Shown here: in pieces, positions 57,503 to 64,000 of the stretch
How positions within the stretch are numbered: the stretch's first letter is position 1
Layout of the letters: each line of letters starts with the position of its first letter
Assembly (NCBI RefSeq): GCF_012489685.1
Contig: NC_080045.1
Coordinates: 13,293,648 to 13,357,647, forward strand
DNA length: 64,000 bases
From: Lotus japonicus
Lineage: Eukaryota > Streptophyta > Magnoliopsida > Fabales > Fabaceae
Direction: 5' to 3'
Translations under genes and position numbers: made by a program
The notes under the pieces: generated by a model
The model's input: the letters and a program-made list of their open reading frames with translations, nothing else
The model's database searches: none
Told to the model about the DNA's origin: nothing

Positions 57503-60488
57503 ATGGGCGTAGGTTTTGTTGTCGGATTCCTCGGTGCTCTGATTTTACTTCACGCCGCTTATTCAACGATCCAATGTATTCATCACTCGCTACGATTCAT
57601 ATTGATCCTTTTATTTCTTTTTGATGAATTTGAACTTTGTTAAGGAAAAAAAGGTTCATGGATTTGATGTATGCGTATCTGAAAATTGGATTGGGTTTAA
57701 TTTGGTTGCAGATAGGGCTTTGTTGAAGATTACTGAGGAGGAGTTTTCTGGGCCTCCTTTGAATGTAAGTGTTGTTGTTTTTCAATTGATTTGGGTTGGT
57801 GGGTGTTTGATTTGATTTGTGTTGGTGTATTTTGTAACTTTGTGAAGATTTTATTTTTGGGAATGCAGGTGGTGATTGAGCTGACTCTAGGGTTAGTGAT
57901 TTGTATGTGGGCTGCGCTGACCGTGCCGGGGAACTTTTTATCCATCCAACCTGATTCTGAAGAGAACAGGTAATTCCTCCTTGTTTCTATTCTTGAAAGT
58001 TTGATTCTAGTGATTGTGAATTTAAGGACTTGGTTAGTATGATTTTTCTGATCTCATTGATTATTGTTACTTTATTAGCAAGAGGAACTTGTAATTTTAG
58101 AGAACTGCTAGCTTGATTGCATCGATTTATTTCCACTAAACGAAAAATGCAGATATACTACCTTGACTTTGGGAGTGAGACCTAATTATTTATGTGCCAT
58201 GTTCTACCTGACTCAAGTTGCTCTTGCTATGCAATATAATTTCCCTTTTATGTGTGGTATACCTTGGTCAAGTCCTGTTGCTTGTCAAGTGTGTCTCGAG
58301 CTTTCTTGGTAGAGAGGGCTGAAATAGTAGAGGAATGGAAATAGAGAAGGTTTGGATGTTAGGATGCTTGAAAGGGAGGTCAATATGAACTTAGAAAACT
58401 AATCGTCAAATAGCTTCTAGTTTGTTTCACACTGGGTTGTTGTTTTCTATATAATTGACCTTGTCATGAACTAGATGTGATTGTTAGCCTTGTTTGGGCA
58501 TTCAGTGGAGAATGAATTGCGGGGAAATTGATTTTAGAAAATTGATGTCGGAAAAGTTAGTTAAATGTTTGAGTGCTAGATTTATTATTTGGACAAGTTG
58601 TGATACAAGTGAGTCTCGACTGCAAAATTCATCGTGGGGTTCTGAAGAATTACTTCTGAAATTTCCAAATACCTACTAATATAAGTTGCTGTTACCTTGT
58701 AAAGTCCTATCCTTTAAAGCCTGGTCCACCGTGAACCAGTTTGGTTAGTGTATTTATAGGTCCTTCCATTTGTCATAAAGCCTGCTTGAGAACCTCATAT
58801 TGAAATGGAACTGGATTTGGTGTGTAAGTTAAGAGGATCAGGGGAAAAAAATCAATTTATTGCATCTATGGGAAGACAAAAGCCAAAAATATTCAAAAGT
58901 GGATTTTACCCACCTTACTTATTAGGAGTTCTGAAATAAATAAACACAATAATTTTTGGCAAAATATAAACATAAAATAGCACAGGCTCATTTTGTTTGG
59001 AAGAAAATGATCACATGATATCTCATATTCAGTACCTAGGATTGATTACTTTTCTTCCTGTTTTCATTTTTACATTGCTTCTCTCCTTCCACTCCCAGTA
59101 CCCAAATCTGTTTCCACCTTCCTGCCACATCCTGCGTACACCTAATGAGTTTACAAGTTTTCCTGACGAACCTACTCCCATCCCATCAGATAGGTATGCA
59201 TCTTGGAAACAAGTGTGAAACTAATAGGACAATCATACAAGTCAACATGCGATTTTGACAACATTGGTTATAACATCCTAATCGTGCGGCAGGTGGGGCA
59301 AGGAAACTGATTTGGATACTGATAAAGGGACAAAAGGAGAATTGTGATAAGGTTTGGGAAGGGAGAAAGCAAGCCCCTCAAAAGGGCTATATCTGTATAT
59401 TTCCGGTCCCTTTCAATTTTCCGAGTTTTCTTCTCTGTTCTTGCATAATCCCCTACCTGAAAGTGATGATATTTCTATTATTTGCAAGCAGTGAGAAGGG
59501 ACTTTAGCTGTTTAGTTTTTCAATAAAAAGAGTATAGAGCTTTTGGTTTTTATTAGAGTTTCCCTCCTTTCCAAACTTAACACCCAAACAAGGGGGTAGT
59601 AACTCCCCCCTACATCCTCCCTCCTTCCTTTCCTTTTCTTTCCCTCCTCTGCCACTAATGAACTCCCCAAATGTATAGAAAATTGTCATTCATATATGTA
59701 TTGGCAAGGATCCATTAGTTTTCCATAGAACCATCAAGCTACTCCTGTTAGATTTTTCATTCATATGCTAGGCAATGGGTAAATATGCTTTGTTTTTGCA
59801 TTATTTATCAAAATGAAAAATGAGACATGCTAACTATTCCTCAGCATTACATGAAATTTACCAGAAGGCTAAATTTTCTATTGTTCAATCATTGATCACC
59901 CCCTGCACATACATGTATGGTTTATTTAATTATTTCATTGAGTGAGATAACAATTACTAAACAGCAATAAGTTTTCTGCTTAGTCAGTCATATATGCGTT
60001 AGTTGCACTCTCCCTTAAAATATAACATGATGCATATTGTCTAAATATTTTGTTACAATGTATGCTGCCTGATAATATAAGCTATTGGACACTATTCCTT
60101 TGTTGTTACCATTGATGTAAGTCATTACAAATGAGTGATGTAAGTGGCTTTTATGAAATTATGATAAAACATTGCAGTAAAAGTATGTTAAGGCTAAGAG
60201 TATGGTGCAAAAAGTGTTCAAATCCCATTTATTATATTTGTCCTTTGTCAAAGGTTTTTTCCTCTTTCCAAAACTTGGTAATTGCTATCCTAGTTGCACA
60301 TTTTCATACTTGAGTTACAGTCGGACCCTACTAACAACATGACATGTTGTGTAATTAATTGGATCATAATCTCCACGTTTATTCTTGGATGCAGGATTGT
60401 CTCTTTACCTGCCAACCTGGACTTCATGATATTCAACCATCGAGGCAAAGTCTTTCCCGTGGAAACGAATGCAAAGTTGATACATTAA
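57503..60488 (+). CDS. EMC5: ER membrane protein complex subunit 5 (EMC5 / membrane magnesium transporter-like), four exons
   Basis: Exons 57503-57575, 57712-57764, 57869-57969 and 60395-60488; introns are all GT-AG and the exons join in phase to 106 codons, the usual size. The protein starts MGVGFVVGFLGALILLHAAY (first membrane segment), then STIQYRALLKITEEEF, a second membrane segment (VVIELTLGLVICMWAALTV) and a cytosolic tail with SIQPDSEENR and DFMIFNHRGKVFP. These motifs mark the EMC5/MMGT family. EMC5 is a core subunit of the ER complex that inserts multi-pass and tail-anchored membrane proteins; the Mg2+-transport role is an older proposal. The third intron is about 2.4 kb, the others about 0.1 kb. 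No break is seen. Confidence 0.96.
57970..60394 (+). other. EMC5 intron 3 (2.4 kb)
   Basis: Donor GTAATT after 57969 and acceptor ATGCAG before 60395. Open frames inside (58494-58679, 58997-59218, 59504-59689, 60131-60313) show no domain. Around 58485-58680 a GTTTGG...CCAAATAC block could be a MITE, not proven. Confidence 0.75.
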
Positions 60489-61330
60489 GAAGGACTTCTA
60501 TAAATTTGGATCAAGCGCCTTCATTTCTTATATGAGGAGGAAAACTCTTTTCTCAAAATTTGTACAATTTATTTGCGCATTTGATGTCACTGTCTTTGAT
60601 GTATGAGTTTTTTGCAGCTTCATACTTTACATTTCTGTAGTTGGCACTTGTCTTTGTGATTTTGACACGATGTAACTACTAGAACCATCTATGATGAGCT
60701 AGCTAGCCTCCAATTTGACTATACTTACATGAATTATTTGCTGTAGCCTTGAGTTAACTTTAGGTCTATTGAATGTTAATGTCCAGAATGAAAGCAAATG
60801 ATCTCATTTTCCAGGTGAAAAATTGCTTTTGCTTGGTTAGGTTGCAAATAATGTGTTCAATAATTATAAGCATGTGGCAGTGGCACATGTTATCCTTTGA
60901 GTGATGCCTCTGGCAACAAATAATGTTATCTGTAACTCAGTAACTCTTTCTACTTGCCTAATTAAATGGCATTTAACTGCATTCAAATGAGGGGTTCGTG
61001 AAATGCACAGATCTGTTTGTGCTTTGAGGCCTGTCATGCATGATAGAGACAGAGCCAATAGAACCTACTAATTTTTTTTTTTGTTACAGGAATAGAACCT
61101 ACTATAGCTTGATGAACTGTATAGTGCAGAAATAGTAATTGGAGTGAGCTTGATGTTGTTATTTACGCAAAGTTTTGAAATGGTTTCTTGTTTTCTTTGG
61201 TATTATTTCCCATACATAATAACGATATTGGTGACTTGGTGTTAATGTTAATTGTTAAACACTAACATGAAGTTTTGAAATGGTTATTGTGTTTTATGGT
61301 TTTATTTTCTATTTCTATTTATTTCAACAT
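60489..61330 (+). other. EMC5 3' flank
   Basis: The first few hundred bases are the probable 3' untranslated region. No further gene is seen. Confidence 0.5.
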
Positions 61331-61331
61331 G

Positions 61332-61429
61332 ATTAAAATTGGATCGGATTGGTTCGGGTTTGAAAAATGAAATCTAATCAAATTCAAACCAATTAAAATT
61401 GGATCGGATTGGTTCGGGTTTGAAAAATA
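61332..61429 (+). repeat. 60-bp direct repeat
   Basis: ATTAAAATTGGATCGGATTG followed by GTTCGGGTTTGAAAAAT occurs at 61332 and 61392. Confidence 0.9.
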
Positions 61430-61830
61430 AACATAACTGATTGGATGATTAAGAACCAAACGAAACTAGACAACAAACATCCCTAGTACTATGGACGCTA
61501 CAAATGATAAAATGAGGCTAATATTTTTGTTCATCCTAGCATATAGTTATGTTGCCATCAAGTAAAAAGGATTGATACTTGTATAGTTTCTTAGATGTAT
61601 GAGGGTTTTCATCAAACTTAAACTACATAATAGTTTATTAGGTAAATCACCCGCAAACGTAATATTGGGTGTTTATCTCTTTCCATTAACAAAGACACAA
61701 TTCCACTAATTGTAAAAGGTAAATGAAGATGATTCTGTGACGTTGAGTTCAATTTGAATAATTGGTGTTGAGTTTGATGGAAATCTAAACACATAGTATA
61801 CGATGTTTAAATCTTGTTTCTTGATCCATG

Positions 61831-61978
61831 TCATGCTTATATCATAATGGCATGAAAATTTTGACACAAATATATTGTTATAAGATATATGAGTACCTAT
61901 ATTGTCATGCTTATATTATAATAGCATGAAAATTTTGACACAAATATATTGTTATAAGATATATGAGTACCTATATAT
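61831..61978 (+). repeat. 74-bp tandem duplication
   Basis: Two nearly identical copies start at 61831 and 61905 (TCATGCTTATAT, then GCATGAAAATTTTGACACAA). Confidence 0.92.
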
Positions 61979-61987
61979 ATTTATATA

Positions 61988-62250
61988 TGCATCCATTAGA
62001 ATAATGTGGAACGCCGATGTAAGCATTCACTAAATGTGTAGACGTAGGCACTGATGTCATACATTTTGTTGTATTAGAGTCCTTTGTTATAAGGAGCTCT
62101 CCTCATTTGGAAGACATCAAGTTTCCTACTCATCAGTAATATAAGTGTTTTAAAACATGTCTTTCTAAACTTTTTCTTTTATTTTCTGAAAGCTTGATTC
62201 TTATTATTATGGCATAGATCATATTTAAATCATGTTATAAGATACATACT

Positions 62251-62296
<46 letters not shown>

Positions 62297-62525
62297 TCCA
62301 TTAGAATAATGTGGAACGCTGATGTAAACATTCACTAAATGTGTAGATGATGTAGGCAATGATGTCATACATTTTGTTGTATTAGAGTCCTTTGCCTATA
62401 TAAGGAGTTCTCATCATTTGAAAGACATCAAGTTTCCTACTCATCAATAATATAAGTGTGTTAAAACATGTCTTTCTAAACTTTCTTTTCCTTTATGAAA
62501 GCTTGATTCTTATTATTATTGCATA
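61988..62525 (+). repeat. 303-bp direct repeat, LTR-like
   Basis: About 235 bp starting TGCATCCATTAGAATAATGT at 61988 recurs at 62291. Both copies carry CCTTTG..ATAAGGAG, TTTCCTACTCATCA and AATATAAGTGT, reminiscent of a short copia-type LTR with a TATA box (CTATATAAGG in copy 2). No primer-binding site or internal region is recognised. Confidence 0.8.
62251..62290 (+). repeat. (TA)n microsatellite
   Basis: About 40 bp of TA repeats between the two 303-bp copies. Confidence 0.93.
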
Positions 62526-63891
62526 AGATCCTGGAGGAATATTGTCAATAGAGAATAAAAGAATTCCTGAAGGAATTGGAGCATTGACTTCTCGAGGATG
62601 TAGTCTTGTAGAATCATAATCCATTGTTACTTAAGGTTCTTAATATATGCCGGTCGCAATAAGAGCATTTGGAATGATATACATCTGCGTTGAGCTTAAC
62701 AGGAATTTAAATATATTCCGAATCAACTTGGTATAATTGATAGAACATGATTCAATATATACCACGTTGCTAATCAGATGGAGTGTTTTCAGGTCCCCTT
62801 CCCTGCTGGACTTTTCTCTACCACTACAACATTTGCGTCCCAGAGTAATGTGCTATTTGCCTATTTCAGTTACATGGATAAGATTTAGATAATTGAGCTA
62901 TAGGTTTGTGTTATGCCATTGAGTATATAAGTCGAAGGGGAAATAAAAAATGAAACATGCATATTGCATCTCTTCTAAACCAAAATATCAGGTACTGCTC
63001 CAACAATTTTTTTTCCTCAAGAACACAATTAAGGTCAATTGTCAAAACTTTAATGATATTTAGCTACATTTAAGATTTTAAGTAATTCTCTAACATTTAT
63101 AACAAGAGCACAAATGTTCGATAACGGAGTCCATACACCTGTATCCTATGAGTACTATCATAAGTTCACAATCACTTCCTAAAATAAGTAAAAAAAGAAA
63201 AGGCTATAAATAACTAACATATCATAATTAAAGCTTGTCAAGTTCTATGGAGTAATTATCAATTAAACTAAAATCCTCATAGAAGACTCAGTGGCTAGTA
63301 GCTTCTACCATGAGGCATCCTTTCTCTCCCTTCAGTTGGAAATTCATCGTTTAATTTACCAAATTCTTTGGCCTCCATCATCACCTTAATTGTTGAGTTA
63401 TTCAATCTCTCTGTCACCCTGTGTCCCTGTTGGGCCAGTTTCCCATTCTGTTTCCTTTCTGATAGTTAATAGTGTGTTTGCATTGGTAGTGGCACACAAT
63501 CCAAAACAAGGTAACTTCAGAAGCTACACTTTGTAAATTATCCCAAGAATCCAGTGTTTTATAAGTAAATAAAGAGTGCATTAAAAGAGAAAAGCACACA
63601 AGAAAATAGATATCTGAGTTCCCCAACAATGGAACAGATATTAAACTTCAATCAGAAAATACATAATAGTACACAATTAAAAGTGGTGATGGCAGAGTAT
63701 ACTAATACTATGCTGTGTCATTCTTCAACACGGCCTCATAAACATGAATATCAAAACATGTTTTGATGATTTAACTATACTAAAGCACTCTCGTTAAGAC
63801 GAGTGTCTTTTTCCAAAAGAACCACAAAATGCTCACATATAGATGCAATAAAAGGAAATAAATTGCTTCATTGCATCCCAAAGCAAAGAGT
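62526..63891. other. AT-rich intergenic stretch
   Basis: No gene recognised; the minus-strand frame at 63414-63629 has no domain. The last few hundred bases may be the 3' untranslated region of a gene on the minus strand. Confidence 0.4.
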
Positions 63892-64000
63892 TTAACATGC
63901 CAAAGTGCCTAGAAGAAGGGTGGGTTGATTTCTAGAACTATCATGGCCAGCCCAAGGGGAGGCTGCTAAAGAAAATAGCTTTCGAAAGTCATTCGCAGCA
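63892..64000 (-). CDS. Possible C-terminal exon of a gene entering from the right
   Basis: The minus strand is open from the window edge to a TAA at 63892-63894 and reads NDFRKLFSLAASPWAGHD, then NQPTLLLGTLAC. The composition is protein-like and unlike the surrounding DNA, but 36 codons are too few to identify a family. Confidence 0.3.
   Translation of the reverse strand, partial: AANDFRKLFSLAASPWAGHDSSRNQPTLLLGTLAC

Noticed and set aside
59504..59689. Frame inside EMC5 intron 3
   Set aside because: Pyrimidine-rich repeat-like sequence without a domain.
61985..62525. CRISPR-like or satellite array
   Set aside because: Only two copies, long units and a eukaryotic context; reported as a direct repeat instead.

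Overview
This window is plant nuclear DNA, almost certainly from a dicot and probably from a legume. That placement rests on the split-exon host genes, the Helitron, MULE, hAT and PIF-type repeats, the tRNA-derived SINEs and the dual-RNase H gypsy elements. It is inference from family resemblance, because no database search was possible. The window is gene-poor: I can support three intact host genes in 64 kb, and most of the rest is nested transposable elements in AT-rich DNA.

Host genes. (1) 14287-14499 (+) is an intronless DVL/ROTUNDIFOLIA-like small peptide gene. (2) 34020-37812 (-) is a complete nine-exon CDC48/p97 AAA-ATPase gene; every junction has GT-AG and the exons join to 811 codons. 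(3) 57503-60488 (+) is a complete four-exon EMC5 (membrane magnesium transporter/MMGT-like) gene of 106 codons. A possible fourth gene enters from the right edge on the minus strand (63892-64000).

Layout. 1-1227: 3' end of a Ty1-copia element. 2.0-4.4 kb: microsatellite, hairpin and GC-rich repeats. 4457-14109: a complete Ty3-gypsy element of Tat type on the minus strand, with 5-bp target duplications, gag, a broken pol and an antisense intron-containing ORF; its 5' LTR ends 177 bp before the DVL gene. 15-19.4 kb: a hAT element, LINE tails and a SINE. 19549-31466: a Helitron whose internal repeat array was invaded by a second Tat-type element (23478-31130) that keeps gag-protease and the antisense ORF but has lost nearly all of pol. 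31.6-33.4 kb: SINE, PIF-type MITE and a GTACGG-rich inverted-repeat element. 34-37.8 kb: CDC48, with a short inverted-repeat element just upstream of its TATA box. 38.8-42.4 kb: SINE, LINE pieces, a hAT element carrying a nested PIF-type MITE, and two Helitron 3' ends. 44.6-47.5 kb: two non-autonomous Mutator-like elements 70 bp apart, each with a perfect 9-bp target duplication. 49313-55219: a second Helitron with tandemly repeated 5' end, exon-like blocks, a hAT MITE and a SINE. 55.3-56.2 kb: a LINE piece split by another copy of that hAT MITE. 57.5-60.5 kb: EMC5. 61.3-62.5 kb: tandem duplications.

The three host genes belong to unrelated processes (shoot growth signalling, ubiquitin-dependent segregase, ER membrane-protein insertion) and show no operon-like link. 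The most informative signals are the antisense ORFs shared by the two gypsy elements, the two Helitrons with repeated 5' ends, and insertions close to the promoters of host genes. I did not find a clearly new biological system.
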